Assembly: GCF_022341425.1 (NCBI RefSeq)
Contig: NZ_JABFUC010000016.1
Span: forward strand, 1-64,000
Origin: Billgrantia campisalis
Lineage (GTDB): Bacteria; Pseudomonadota; Gammaproteobacteria; Pseudomonadales; Halomonadaceae
Direction: 5' to 3'
DNA length: 64,000 bases
Made by a program: the position numbers and the translations under genes. Shown in pieces: positions 40,393-49,172 of this stretch. How positions within the stretch are numbered: position 1 is the first letter of the stretch; each line of letters starts with the position of its first letter. Under the pieces are notes generated by a model. That model had not been told where the DNA came from. It saw only the letters and a list, made by a program, of their open reading frames with translations, and made no database searches.

Positions 40393-41610
40393 TCAGTCGC
40401 GGTAGCGCTGGAGCACCAGGCAGGCGTTGGTGCCGCCGAAGCCGAAGCTGTTGGAGAGCACCCGCTCGATGGCTACGCCGTCGCGACGCTGGGTCACGAT
40501 ATCGAAGCCGCTGGCCTGGTCGTCGAGCTCCTCGACGTTGGCCGAGGCGGCGATGAAGTCGTTCTCCATCATCAGCAGCGAGTAGATCGCCTCCTGCACC
40601 CCGGTGGCGCCCAGGGAGTGGCCGGTGAGCGACTTGGTGGAGCTCATGGCCGGGGTGGTGTCGCCGAAGACCTCGCGAATGGCGGTGAGCTCGGCCACGT
40701 CGCCCACCGGGGTGGAGGTGCCGTGGGTGTTGATGTAGTCGATCTTGCCGTCGATGCCGGCCAGGGCCTGGCGCATGCAGCGCACCGCCCCCTCGCCCGA
40801 GGGTGCGACCATGTCGTGCCCGTCGGACGTGGCGCCGTAGCCGACCACCTCGGCGTAGATCTTCGCGCCGCGCGCCCTGGCGTGCTCCAGCTCCTCGAGC
40901 ACCAGCATGCCGCCGCCGCCGGCGATGACGAAGCCGTCGCGGGCCTTGTCATAGGGGCGCGACGCCTTCTCCGGAATCTCGTTGTAGTGGGTGGAGAGGG
41001 CGCCCATGGCGTCGAACAAACAGGAGAGGGTCCAGTGTTCCTCCTCGCCGCCGCCGGCGAAGACCACGTCCTGCTTGCCCATCTGGATCTGCTCCATGGC
41101 GCTGCCGATGCAGTGGGCGGAGGTGGCGCAGGCCGAGGAGATCGAGTAGTTGACCCCCTTGATCTTGAACGGCGTGGCCAGGCAGGCGGAGACGGTGCTG
41201 CCCATGGTGCGGGTGACCCGGTAGGGGCCGACCCGGCGCAGGCCCTTCTCGCGCATGACGTCGGCGGCCTCCACCTGGTTGGCGCTGGAGGCGCCGCCGG
41301 AGCCGGCGATCAGACCGGTGCGCTCATTGGAGACCATCTCCGGGGTCAGGCCCGCGTCCTCGATGGCCTGGGCCATGGAGACATAGGCGTAGGCCGCGGC
41401 GTCGCCCATGAAGCGGCGCAGCTTGCGGTCGACCAGCTCGTCGAGGTCGATGTCCACGACGCCGGCTACCTGGCTTCTGAAGCCGCGCTCGGCGTACTCA
41501 TCCTTGAAGCGAATGCCCGAGCGCCCCGCCTTGAGGGCCTCGGTGACCGCGTCGCGGTCATTACCCAGGCAGGACACGATGCCCAGTCCAGTGACTACCA
41601 CTCGTCGCAT
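40393..41610 (-). CDS. fabB: 3-oxoacyl-[acyl-carrier-protein] synthase I
   Basis: FabB condenses malonyl-ACP with acyl-ACP and is needed to elongate unsaturated intermediates. The ATG at 41610 ([13 protein letters not shown]) gives 405 residues, matching E. coli (406). The open frame runs 35 codons further, into fabA. The catalytic cysteine is in [14 protein letters not shown] (near 163), and the two histidines are in [11 protein letters not shown] and [11 protein letters not shown]. It lies 13 bases after fabA, the standard fabA-fabB pair for anaerobic-type unsaturated fatty acid synthesis. Confidence 0.96.
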   Translation of the reverse strand: MRRVVVTGLGIVSCLGNDRDAVTEALKAGRSGIRFKDEYAERGFRSQVAGVVDIDLDELVDRKLRRFMGDAAAYAYVSMAQAIEDAGLTPEMVSNERTGLIAGSGGASSANQVEAADVMREKGLRRVGPYRVTRTMGSTVSACLATPFKIKGVNYSISSACATSAHCIGSAMEQIQMGKQDVVFAGGGEEEHWTLSCLFDAMGALSTHYNEIPEKASRPYDKARDGFVIAGGGGMLVLEELEHARARGAKIYAEVVGYGATSDGHDMVAPSGEGAVRCMRQALAGIDGKIDYINTHGTSTPVGDVAELTAIREVFGDTTPAMSSTKSLTGHSLGATGVQEAIYSLLMMENDFIAASANVEELDDQASGFDIVTQRRDGVAIERVLSNSFGFGGTNACLVLQRYRD

Positions 41611-41623
41611 GGGAGCCTCCTGA

Positions 41624-42139
41624 TCAGAAGTTCGCGGTAGAAGTGAACAGGCCGACGCGCAGATCGGTGGCCTGGTAGATGTCGCGACCGTCGACGGACA
41701 CGGTGCCGTCGGCAATGCCGAGGATCAGGCGCCGGGTGATGATGCGCTTGATGTCGATCTTGTAGGTGACCTTCTTGGCGTCGGGCAGGATCTGGCCGGT
41801 GAACTTGACCTCACCGCAGCCCAGTGCACGACCACGGCCGGGATGGCCGAGCCAGCCCAGGTAGAAGCCCACCAGCTGCCACATGGCGTCCAGCCCCAGG
41901 CAGCCGGGCATCACCGGGTCGCCGGGGAAGTGGCAGTCGAAGAACCAGAGGTCGGGGGTGATATCCAGCTCGGCGATCAGCTCGCCTTTGCCGTGATCCC
42001 CGCCGTCTTCATAGATTCGCGTGATGCGATCGAGCATCAGCATGTTGGGGGCCGGCAGCTGGGCATTGCCGGGGCCGAACAGTTCACCGCGGCTGCATGC
42101 CAGCAGTTCTTCGCGTTCGAAGGAGTGTTGCTTGGTCAC
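41624..42139 (-). CDS. fabA: 3-hydroxydecanoyl-[acyl-carrier-protein] dehydratase/isomerase
   Basis: FabA dehydrates 3-hydroxydecanoyl-ACP and isomerises the product to the cis-3 isomer, the branch point to unsaturated fatty acids. The 171-residue protein is colinear with E. coli FabA (172). The catalytic histidine is in [14 protein letters not shown] (near 70), and the aspartate in [11 protein letters not shown] (near 84). The start is GTG at 42139 without a strong ribosome site, but it fits the family N terminus. Regulation by a FabR-like protein is possible, but I did not identify a site. Confidence 0.95.
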   Translation of the reverse strand: MTKQHSFEREELLACSRGELFGPGNAQLPAPNMLMLDRITRIYEDGGDHGKGELIAELDITPDLWFFDCHFPGDPVMPGCLGLDAMWQLVGFYLGWLGHPGRGRALGCGEVKFTGQILPDAKKVTYKIDIKRIITRRLILGIADGTVSVDGRDIYQATDLRVGLFTSTANF

Positions 42140-42384
42140 TGGGTCGTTCCGAGTCGCAGTTTTTGTGGGCCTCCCGCGGGCATGGCGGGCGCGTCGTCAT
42201 CATGGCGGCGCCCCTAGCCCGGGCGGCCCCGCCTAGTCTACTGGCCGCGGCCGACGAATGCACGCCGGGCATGACGCGCCGCCCCCGAGAGATTAAAGTG
42301 TAGTGCCAGCGGGTCGATAGTCTCTCAACAGGCGGCTAGTCGACGCCACTCCTCTTTCTTGCGCCCGTCACCGCGGAACCTGAC

Positions 42385-44253
42385 ATGCTGTCTGCTTCGA
42401 CCCTCAACCGTCCCCTGACCTGGGCCGCCCTGGCCGCCCTGCCGGCCTGCATCTGGCTGCCCGGCCCGGGGCTGCGGCTGGTGGCAGTGGGCGTCGTCGC
42501 CTTGGGGCTCGCCGATACCTGGCGCCAGCTGCGGCGCGACCGACAGCATGCCGACCTGATGCAGCAGGCGCTGATGCTCTCCGAAGAGGGGGTGCAGATC
42601 ACCGACGCCAAGCATCGCATCCTGGCGGTCAACCCGGCCTTCACCCGCATCACCGGGTTTACCGAGGAGGAGGTGCGCGGCCTCAATGCCAGCAACCTGG
42701 TGGCCGCCCGGCATGACGCGGCCTTCTTCAAGCGCTACTGGCAGGCCCTGGAGAGCAAGGGGCGCTGGGAAGGCGAGATCTGGAGCCGGCGCAAGCAGGG
42801 CGACGAATACCCCGAGTGGCTGCGCATCAAGGCGATCACCGACGCCCACGGCCGCACCCGCCACTATGTCGGCACCTTCACCGATATCTCGGTCCACAAG
42901 GCCCGCGAGCAGGACCTGCGGCGCATCGGCTTCGAGGATCCGCTGACCGGGCTGCCCAACCGGCGTCGGCTGCACGACCTGATGACCTCGCGCCTGCGCC
43001 ACCTGCGCGCCGGCGAGAGTCTGGATATCGCCATCATCGACATCGATGGCTTCAAGTCGGTCAATGACAGCCTCGGCGTCGAGCAGGGCGACCGCCTGCT
43101 GGCCCGCTTCGGCCAGCGGCTGGCGGGGCACTCGGCCGGCGGCGTGGTGGGGCGCCTGGGCGGCGATGAGTTCCTGGTGATCCGCACCACCACCTTCGAC
43201 GACCACGACAAGTGGGTCGAAGGCCTGCGGGCGCATCTGGGGGAGCCCTTCGAGATCGGCAGCCGCTCGCTGCGCCTGGGGCTGTCCATCGGCAGCTGCC
43301 GGGCGCCAGAGGACGGTCGCGAGTCGGGCGTTCTGTTCCAGCGCCTGGAATCGGCGCTCTACTCGGCCAAGCGCCACGGCCGCAACGTCAGCCAGCGCTT
43401 TCGCCCCGCCTTGGATGTTCAGGACAGCCCGCACATGGCGCTGGTCTATTCCCTACGCGACGCCCTGGCCAACGGCGATCAGCTGGAACTCCACTACCAG
43501 ACCCAGCATCGCACCGCGGATGGCACGGTGGTGGGCATGGAGGCGCTGCTGCGCTGGCGTCATCCGGAGCACGGCATGGTCTCACCGGGCGACTTCATTC
43601 CCCTTGCCGAACGCCACGGCCTGATGGGCCAGCTGGGTAACTGGGTCATCGACGAGGCGCTGGGACAGATGGCGCGTTGGCGTGAGCTGGGGCTTCCTCA
43701 GCTGCCGGTGTGGATCAATATCTCGGCGATCCAGATGTTCCAGGGCGAGCTGGAGTCGGCGCTCTCCTCGGGACTGGCCCGCCACGGCATCCCCGCCGAA
43801 CAGCTGGGCCTGGAGTTGACCGAGTCGGTGCTGCTCGATGAGCGGGCCGGGGATATCGTGCCGCGGCTCGAAGCCCTGCGCGAGAGTGGCCACCGGATCG
43901 CCATCGACGACTTCGGTACCGGCTATTCGTCGCTGAGCTATCTCAAGCGCCTGCCGCTGGACAAGATCAAGCTCGACCGTGCTTTTATCCGCTCGCTGCC
44001 CAGCGACACCGCCGATGCCGCCATCGTCGGCGCGGTACTGGCCATGGCCCGGGGCCTGGCCATGGACGTGGTGGCGGAGGGCGTGGAGACCGAGGGGCAA
44101 CTGAGCTTCCTGCGCGATGCCGGCTGTGCGCTGGTGCAGGGCTTTTTCTACTCGCGGCCGGTCTCGGCCCAGGCACTGGAAGCGCAGTGGCAGCAGGCCG
44201 CAGGTGGCGCCCAGCCGTCGCCGGGCGCGCTGCACTCCGAATCGACCCCCTGA
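42385..44253 (+). CDS. PAS-GGDEF-EAL c-di-GMP turnover protein
   Basis: A 622-residue signalling protein. One or two N-terminal hydrophobic stretches (about 10-45) may anchor it. A PAS domain follows (about 55-175, MLSEEGVQITDAKHRILAVNPAF). Then a GGDEF domain has the intact motif RLGGDEF (about 258), and an EAL domain has EALLRW (about 386) and DDFGTGYSSLSYLKRLPLDKIKLD. Both catalytic motifs look functional, so it could make or break c-di-GMP. The inhibitory RxxD site before GGDEF is absent. It is divergent from fabA across a 245-base spacer. The PAS ligand is unknown. Confidence 0.92.
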   Translation: MLSASTLNRPLTWAALAALPACIWLPGPGLRLVAVGVVALGLADTWRQLRRDRQHADLMQQALMLSEEGVQITDAKHRILAVNPAFTRITGFTEEEVRGLNASNLVAARHDAAFFKRYWQALESKGRWEGEIWSRRKQGDEYPEWLRIKAITDAHGRTRHYVGTFTDISVHKAREQDLRRIGFEDPLTGLPNRRRLHDLMTSRLRHLRAGESLDIAIIDIDGFKSVNDSLGVEQGDRLLARFGQRLAGHSAGGVVGRLGGDEFLVIRTTTFDDHDKWVEGLRAHLGEPFEIGSRSLRLGLSIGSCRAPEDGRESGVLFQRLESALYSAKRHGRNVSQRFRPALDVQDSPHMALVYSLRDALANGDQLELHYQTQHRTADGTVVGMEALLRWRHPEHGMVSPGDFIPLAERHGLMGQLGNWVIDEALGQMARWRELGLPQLPVWINISAIQMFQGELESALSSGLARHGIPAEQLGLELTESVLLDERAGDIVPRLEALRESGHRIAIDDFGTGYSSLSYLKRLPLDKIKLDRAFIRSLPSDTADAAIVGAVLAMARGLAMDVVAEGVETEGQLSFLRDAGCALVQGFFYSRPVSAQALEAQWQQAAGGAQPSPGALHSESTP

Positions 44254-44301
44254 GCGCTCCTCATGGCTGGCCGTCCACTCTTTCCACTCGTCATGGTTGG
44301 C

Positions 44302-44469
44302 CTAGGAGCCTGCCGGACTTAACGCTGACCTACTGCGAGATCCGGTCTTTCGGCCAATTTCATTCGATCTGCTTCGTTAAATAGCGGGCTATTCGCCTCA
44401 TCAGATCGATAAACTTGTCTCGAAATCCAAATCTCTCGCGACGATCGGTCAAATCCGACAGGCTCCTAG
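44302..44469. mobile_element. MITE-like element with CTAG target duplication
   Basis: CTAG stands at both ends (44302-44305 and 44466-44469), directly flanking inverted repeats GAGCCTGCCGGACTT and (reverse) GAGCCTGTCGGATTT. The inside is more AT-rich than its surroundings and symmetric: TCGATCTG (44364-44371) with CAGATCGA (44402-44409), nested around ATAGC-GG-GCTAT (44381-44392). It encodes nothing. Size and structure fit a non-autonomous insertion element. It covers the last codons of the neighbouring methyltransferase gene. Confidence 0.8.
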
Positions 44470-45726
44470 CCGCGGCGCTGGCCGCGCCCCCGGCTTGGCC
44501 AGCAGCAGCTGGCAGGTGCCGATGGTGCGCTCGGCAAAGCCTCCCTCGCAGTAGCAGAGGTAGTAGCGCCACAGGCGAATGAAACGCTCGTCGTAGCCGA
44601 GTCGGCGGACCCGCTCGAGGCTCGCCTCGAAGCGGTGGCGCCACTCGCGCAGGGTGCGCGCGTAATGGGGGCCGATCTCGTCCAGGGCCAGCACATTGAG
44701 CGAGGTGCGCCGGGCCAGGCCGTCGAGCAGAGCGCGGTGGGAAGGCAGAAAGCCCCCGGGAAAGACATGGCGCTTGATAAAGTCCATCTCCCGCTTGGCC
44801 GCCTCGAAGCGCTGGTCGCGAATGGTGATCGCCTGCAGCATGGCCAGGCCGTCGTCGGTCAGCAGCCGGTCGAGCGTGGCCAGGTAGGTGTCCAGGTACT
44901 GATGGCCCACCGCCTCGACCATCTCCACCGAGATCAGTCGATCGAAGCGTCCTTGGAGCTCCCGATAGTCCTGCCGCAGTAGGGTGATGCGCTCGCCCAG
45001 TCCCTCCTCCTCGATACGCCGGGCGACATGCTCGTGCTGCTCGGCGGAGATGGTGGTGGTGGTGACCCGGCAGCCCCGGGTCTTCGCCGCATGGATGGCC
45101 AGCCCGCCCCAGCCGGTGCCGATCTCCAGCAGATGGTGTTCGGGGCGAACGTCCAGTGCCTCCAGCATCACCTCGAGCTTATGGGTGGAGGCCTCCTCCA
45201 GGCTCGCCTCGGCATGCGGGAAGAGGGCGCTGGAGTACATGCGATGCTCGCCGTCGAGAAAGGTGGCGAACAGCTCGTTGCCGATGTCGTAGTGGGCCGC
45301 GATATGGCGCCGTGCGCCGCGCCGCGTATTGCGCCGCAGGGCGTTGAACGCGCCGAGCAGCCAGCGGCCGACCCGCGCGGTGCCGTTTTCCAGCTCGCCG
45401 TTGACCCGCTCGAGGTTGAGGGCGAACAGCCGGATCAGCGCCACCAGGTCGTCGGCGTCCCAGTCGCCGTCGATATAGGCCTCGGCGGCCCCCACGCTGC
45501 CGCCCAGCGCCAGGCGTCGCCAGGCCCGGGGGCGGCGCACCACCAGCGTCACCCGTAGCGGGCCATCCTGGCCCAGATGGTAGCACCGGCTACCCTCGAT
45601 CAGGGTGATCCTGCCCCCCTCCAGACGCTGCAGCTGGGCCAGCAGCCGGGGTCGCAGCCAGCGGGTGAGGCGGTCGGTCTCTTCCGCCAGGGGGCGGGTG
45701 GTGCTAGCAGAGCGCAGGGTGTTCAC
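44449..45726 (-). CDS. Cyclopropane-fatty-acyl-phospholipid synthase-like methyltransferase
   Basis: A 425-residue SAM-dependent enzyme acting on unsaturated acyl chains of membrane lipids. The SAM-binding loop is LEIGTGWGGLAIHAA (near 195), followed by TTISAEQHEH. The family C-terminal segments VFPGGFLPS and YYLCYCEGGF are present. Where E. coli Cfa has the ligand motif LHTIG, this protein reads LQAITI, which is typical of operon-borne paralogues. It may make a cyclopropane or another methylated (furan precursor) lipid. The last residues (GACRI) and the stop come from an inserted MITE. It overlaps the DUF1365 gene by ATGA and ends the operon. Confidence 0.88.
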   Translation of the reverse strand: MNTLRSASTTRPLAEETDRLTRWLRPRLLAQLQRLEGGRITLIEGSRCYHLGQDGPLRVTLVVRRPRAWRRLALGGSVGAAEAYIDGDWDADDLVALIRLFALNLERVNGELENGTARVGRWLLGAFNALRRNTRRGARRHIAAHYDIGNELFATFLDGEHRMYSSALFPHAEASLEEASTHKLEVMLEALDVRPEHHLLEIGTGWGGLAIHAAKTRGCRVTTTTISAEQHEHVARRIEEEGLGERITLLRQDYRELQGRFDRLISVEMVEAVGHQYLDTYLATLDRLLTDDGLAMLQAITIRDQRFEAAKREMDFIKRHVFPGGFLPSHRALLDGLARRTSLNVLALDEIGPHYARTLREWRHRFEASLERVRRLGYDERFIRLWRYYLCYCEGGFAERTIGTCQLLLAKPGARPAPRLGACRI

Positions 45727-46514
45727 GATGAACCCTCCTTACGGGATCTCGGGGCGGGGCCGGGGTGGTCGTGGATCGGAACCCCCTTGGCCCACAGACG
45801 CAGCGCCTCGAGGTGGATGGCGGCGCGGCTCTTGAGGTTCATCCAGGGCTGGCGGGCCAGGGTGCTCAGCAGCACCCGGCGGGTCGCCGGGCGGGCGGTC
45901 AGGGTCAGGGTGGCGTCGAAGTGGCAGGCCTCGCCCTGCCAGGTCTCCATGTGCATCAGCAGCCGCTCGCCGGGGGTGTTGAAGCGCCAGCGGTAGGCCA
46001 TGTCCATGGGGTTGAAGGGGGAGACATGCATTGCCTTGGCGAATGTCGCTTCGTGGCGGTGCCGGCTCGGCTCCACCGCGCAGGCGTAGCGGACACGCTC
46101 GCCCCAGGGGGTGTTGGTGACCTCGGCGAGCAGGGCTCGCAGCGCCCCCTGGTGATCGTGGAGGTAGTAGAACGATACCGGGTTGAAGCCGCTGCCCAGG
46201 GTGCGCAGCTGGGTCAGCAGGCAAACGCGCCCAGCGGGGGCGCTACCCAGCTGGCGAGCCACGGCGTCACGGGCCACGTCGGCCAGCGGCCGGTCGTGGG
46301 ACGCCGACTGGTCTTTGAGATGGTCCTCGCGGCGAAAGCGGGCCAAGGCCGGGCGCCGGGCGCTGAAGCCGGGCACCCCGTCGAACAGTGCGGGCAGCTC
46401 GTCGAGGTCCAGCCAGGCCATCCAGACCCCGTAGCGAAAGGCGTGCTCACGGGGCAGGAAGCGACGATGGCGCAGCGTCCCGCGATAGATGCGTGAGCGG
46501 GGCGTATCGCTCAT
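45723..46514 (-). CDS. DUF1365 domain-containing protein
   Basis: A 263-residue protein with the DUF1365 pattern: RIYRGTLRHRRFLPREHAFRYGVWMAWLDLDELP at the start, GSGFNPVSFYYLHD in the middle and HVSPFNPMDMAYRW later. Biochemical function is not established. The family nearly always accompanies an FAD amine-oxidase-like gene and a Cfa-like gene, so it should work in the same lipid pathway. The ATG at 46514 is chosen because it overlaps the upstream stop (ATGA). A frame extension upstream runs antiparallel to nothing useful. Confidence 0.88.
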   Translation of the reverse strand: MSDTPRSRIYRGTLRHRRFLPREHAFRYGVWMAWLDLDELPALFDGVPGFSARRPALARFRREDHLKDQSASHDRPLADVARDAVARQLGSAPAGRVCLLTQLRTLGSGFNPVSFYYLHDHQGALRALLAEVTNTPWGERVRYACAVEPSRHRHEATFAKAMHVSPFNPMDMAYRWRFNTPGERLLMHMETWQGEACHFDATLTLTARPATRRVLLSTLARQPWMNLKSRAAIHLEALRLWAKGVPIHDHPGPAPRSRKEGSS

Positions 46515-47860
46515 GGCGTGGTCTCCAGCGCTGCCCCGGCGGGGGCGGTCCGTGGCGGCAGCGCTTCGTCGCAGCCCAGGGCCCGGGCCACCCGCAGCGC
46601 GCTCCATACCCCGTCCTCGTGGAAGCCGTTGCGCCAGTAGGCGCCGCAGAAGTGGGTCCGGCCAGCGCCACCCGAGATCTCGCCGTGGCGAGCCTGGGCG
46701 GCATGACCGGCCAGGGTGAACTGGGGGTGGGCGTAGCGGAAGCGGCCCAGCACCCTGGTCGGGTCGATGGCGGCGCTGTCGTTGAGCGTCACGCAGAAGG
46801 TGTGCGGGGCGTCGAGGCGCTGCAGGATGTTCATGTCGTAGGTCACCGAGACCCGGGCGCTTTCGCCGCGGCCGTCGAGGCGGTAGTTCCAGCTCGCCCA
46901 GGCACGGCGGCGGCGGGGCAGCAGGCGGGTGTCGGTATGCAGCACCACGTCGTTGTCGCGGTAGGGCAGCGCGCCGAGAATCTCGCGTTCGCTCGGGGTG
47001 GCGTCATCGAGCAGCGCCAGCGCCTGGTCGGCGTGACAGGCCAGCACCACCTGATCGAAGGTCTCGATGCCTCGCGGCGTGCGCAGCGAGACACCGGTAA
47101 CCTCGCGGCGCAGGCCGGTGACCGGGGTGGCCAGGCGGATGCGCTCGGCGTAGGGGGCGGTCAGCGCCGGCACATAGGCCCGCGAGCCGCCGACCAGGGT
47201 GTGCCACTGGGGGCGGTCGCTGACCGACAGCAGGCCGTGGTGGCGGAAGAAGCGCAGGAAGAACAGTGCCGGGAAGGCGCGCAGGTCGTGGAGGCTGGCC
47301 GACCAGATGGCGGCCCCCATGGGCAGCAGGTAGCGGGTCTGGAAGGCATGGCCGTAGCCGCCGCTCGCCAGGTAGTCGCCCAGGGTGGTGGCGGCGTCCA
47401 GGCGCTCCTCGTCCAGGTCGCGTACGGCACGACGGTTGAAGCGCAGGATATCGGCCAGCAGGCGGTAGAAGGCCGGGCGCAGCAGGTTGCGACGCTGGGC
47501 GAACAGGGTCGCCAGGGTGTGGCCGTTGTACTCGAAGTCGCGGTCGGTCTGGTGTACCGAGAAGCTCATCTCGGTGGGCTGGCTGGCCACCCCCAGCCGC
47601 GCCATCAGGCGCTGGAAGTGGGGGTAGGTCCAGTCGTTGAAGACGATGAACCCGGTGTCGATGGCGTAGTGCCGGCCGTCGAGTTCGACGTCGACGGTGG
47701 CGGTGTGGCCGCCCAGTCGTTGGCCGGCCTCGAACAGCGTGACCTCATGGCGGGGGCTCAGGTACCAGGCGGCCGCCATGCCGCTGATGCCGCTGCCCAC
47801 CACGGCGATGCGCTGGGGGGGCTCCGGCTGGTGGCGCAGGGGAAGGCAGGGCGCGTTCAT
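46511..47860 (-). CDS. FAD-dependent amine-oxidase-like oxidoreductase
   Basis: A 449-residue flavoprotein of the predicted NAD/FAD-binding amine oxidase group. The dinucleotide loop VVGSGISGMAAAWYL is near residue 20, followed by LFEAGQRLGGHTATV. The C-terminal FAD contact region reads RTHFCGAYWRNGFHEDGVWSALRVA. It probably oxidises or desaturates a lipid-linked substrate, judging by its constant DUF1365 and Cfa neighbours. The substrate is not known. The ATG at 47860 overlaps the SDR stop by four bases. The open frame continues far upstream only because of base composition. Confidence 0.87.
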   Translation of the reverse strand: MNAPCLPLRHQPEPPQRIAVVGSGISGMAAAWYLSPRHEVTLFEAGQRLGGHTATVDVELDGRHYAIDTGFIVFNDWTYPHFQRLMARLGVASQPTEMSFSVHQTDRDFEYNGHTLATLFAQRRNLLRPAFYRLLADILRFNRRAVRDLDEERLDAATTLGDYLASGGYGHAFQTRYLLPMGAAIWSASLHDLRAFPALFFLRFFRHHGLLSVSDRPQWHTLVGGSRAYVPALTAPYAERIRLATPVTGLRREVTGVSLRTPRGIETFDQVVLACHADQALALLDDATPSEREILGALPYRDNDVVLHTDTRLLPRRRRAWASWNYRLDGRGESARVSVTYDMNILQRLDAPHTFCVTLNDSAAIDPTRVLGRFRYAHPQFTLAGHAAQARHGEISGGAGRTHFCGAYWRNGFHEDGVWSALRVARALGCDEALPPRTAPAGAALETTP

Positions 47861-48645
47861 GGGTGGGCCTCCGTGGCCGGTGAGCGGGACAGGCGCCGGC
47901 CGAGCCGCAGGCGCAGCCCGGGGGGCAGAATGCCGAGCAGTCGCAGCGGCAGTGTGAAGCGACGGGGAAAGTGGATGTCCAGCCGGCGCTTTGCCAGCCC
48001 GGTGAGAATGGCCTCTGCCGCCGCGTCGGCCGGGATGCGCATGGGCATGGGGAAATCGTTGCGCGCGGTCAACGGGGTCTCGACGAAGCCGGGGTGGATC
48101 AGGCTCACGTCGATGCCCTCGGCGTGGAGGTCCAGTCGCAGCGACTCGAGAAAGTGGCTGAGCGCCGCCTTGGAGGCGCCGTAGGCCTCGGCGCGGGGCA
48201 GCGGCAGATAGGCCGCGGCGCTGGAGGTGGCGGCGAGCAGCGGTCGCATGCCCTCGGTGCGGGCCCGGCGCAGCAGCGGCAGGGCCGCCTCGAGGCAGTA
48301 GGTGGCGCCGAAGAAGTTGACGGCGAAGACCCGCTCCACCAGCTCGACGTCGAAGTCCTGGGCCTCCAGGTATTCGCAGGTGCCGGCGTTGAGCAGCGCC
48401 AGGTCGAGGCCGCCGAAGGCCTCGGCGAGTCGCTCGCCGGCACGGGCGACGGCCTGCCGGTCGGTCACGTCCAGCGGCAGCGGTAGGGCGTTGTCGAATT
48501 CCGCGGCGAGCGCCGCCAGCTCGCGCTCTCCCCGTGCGCTGAGGGCGACCCGGTGGCCCTGTTCCAGCAGGCGCCGGGCCAGGGTGCGACCGATGCCGGA
48601 GGTGGCGCCGGTCAACCAGACACGTTGGGGGACGGGTGAGGACAT
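47857..48645 (-). CDS. Short-chain dehydrogenase/reductase
   Basis: A 262-residue NAD(P)-dependent oxidoreductase. It has the TGATSGIGR cofactor loop (about 12-20), LLNAG (about 82) and the catalytic tyrosine-lysine pair YGASKAAL (about 155), with an upstream serine in ATSSAAAY. All residues for activity are present. It overlaps the FAD oxidoreductase gene by ATGA. I infer a role in the lipid-modification pathway, with an unknown substrate. Confidence 0.88.
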   Translation of the reverse strand: MSSPVPQRVWLTGATSGIGRTLARRLLEQGHRVALSARGERELAALAAEFDNALPLPLDVTDRQAVARAGERLAEAFGGLDLALLNAGTCEYLEAQDFDVELVERVFAVNFFGATYCLEAALPLLRRARTEGMRPLLAATSSAAAYLPLPRAEAYGASKAALSHFLESLRLDLHAEGIDVSLIHPGFVETPLTARNDFPMPMRIPADAAAEAILTGLAKRRLDIHFPRRFTLPLRLLGILPPGLRLRLGRRLSRSPATEAHP

Positions 48646-48704
48646 GCAGCCTCCAGTTCAGTGGCGGGCGTTCCGCCGGTTTGCTGGCGGCCACCCTGGC
48701 CGCA

Positions 48705-49142
48705 CTAGCCGAATCGTCGTTTCAACTGTCGAATCACCCCGCCGAGCAGCGGCAGGCGCTCATAGAGCAGGGCGCCGACATCGAAGTAGTCGCGGTGGCA
48801 GGCCACCTTGCCGCTGCCGTCGGCGGCGAAGCGCAGCCGGGAACAGCCCTCGACCTGTATCTCACGCCCCTTTGCCAGTCGCGGGTGGGTCAGGTGCAGG
48901 GTCCAGGTGGCGAAGGCGGTATCGCCGAGGCGCTGCCGTTCATGGAAGCGGAATCGACACGCCGTCACATTCTCGTACAGGCTGGCGAAGTAGCGTTCCA
49001 GCGCCTCTGTTCCCTCAATTCGGTGGAGCGGGTCGATAAACACGACGTCGGAAGTATAGAACCTGTAGAGCTCTTCTGTACAGCTCTTGTCAAGATTATT
49101 GAAGAAGCCGCAGAAGGCTTCCAGGTGCGGGTCCTGGTCCAT
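48705..49142 (-). CDS. NTF2/SnoaL-like family protein
   Basis: A 145-residue cone-shaped-fold protein (NTF2-like). The pattern FYTSDVVFIDPLHRIEGTEALERYFASL (about 28-55) and the tail CHRDYFDVGALLYERLPLLGGVIRQLKRRFG are typical of the family members next to SDR, DUF1365 and Cfa genes. It may bind a hydrophobic intermediate or catalyse an isomerisation or dehydration. Its first 40 codons use more AT-rich triplets than its neighbours. It lies between the photolyase and SDR genes, with gaps of 30 and 59 bases. Confidence 0.82.
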   Translation of the reverse strand: MDQDPHLEAFCGFFNNLDKSCTEELYRFYTSDVVFIDPLHRIEGTEALERYFASLYENVTACRFRFHERQRLGDTAFATWTLHLTHPRLAKGREIQVEGCSRLRFAADGSGKVACHRDYFDVGALLYERLPLLGGVIRQLKRRFG

Positions 49143-49172
49143 GGGGAGTCGCTCTCGACGTGGGGGTGGGTG

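Noticed and set aside
42385..44253. PAS domain as the LOV photosensor partner of the LitR-like regulator
   Set aside because: The flavin-binding GxNCRFLQ-type motif is absent here and in the two PAS domains of the 60354-61682 protein.
48980..49100. TGTACA and TGTAGA/TATAGA words that could be a second LitR-type operator
   Set aside because: They lie inside the NTF2-like coding sequence, and the spacing is 7 or 16 bases, not 12.
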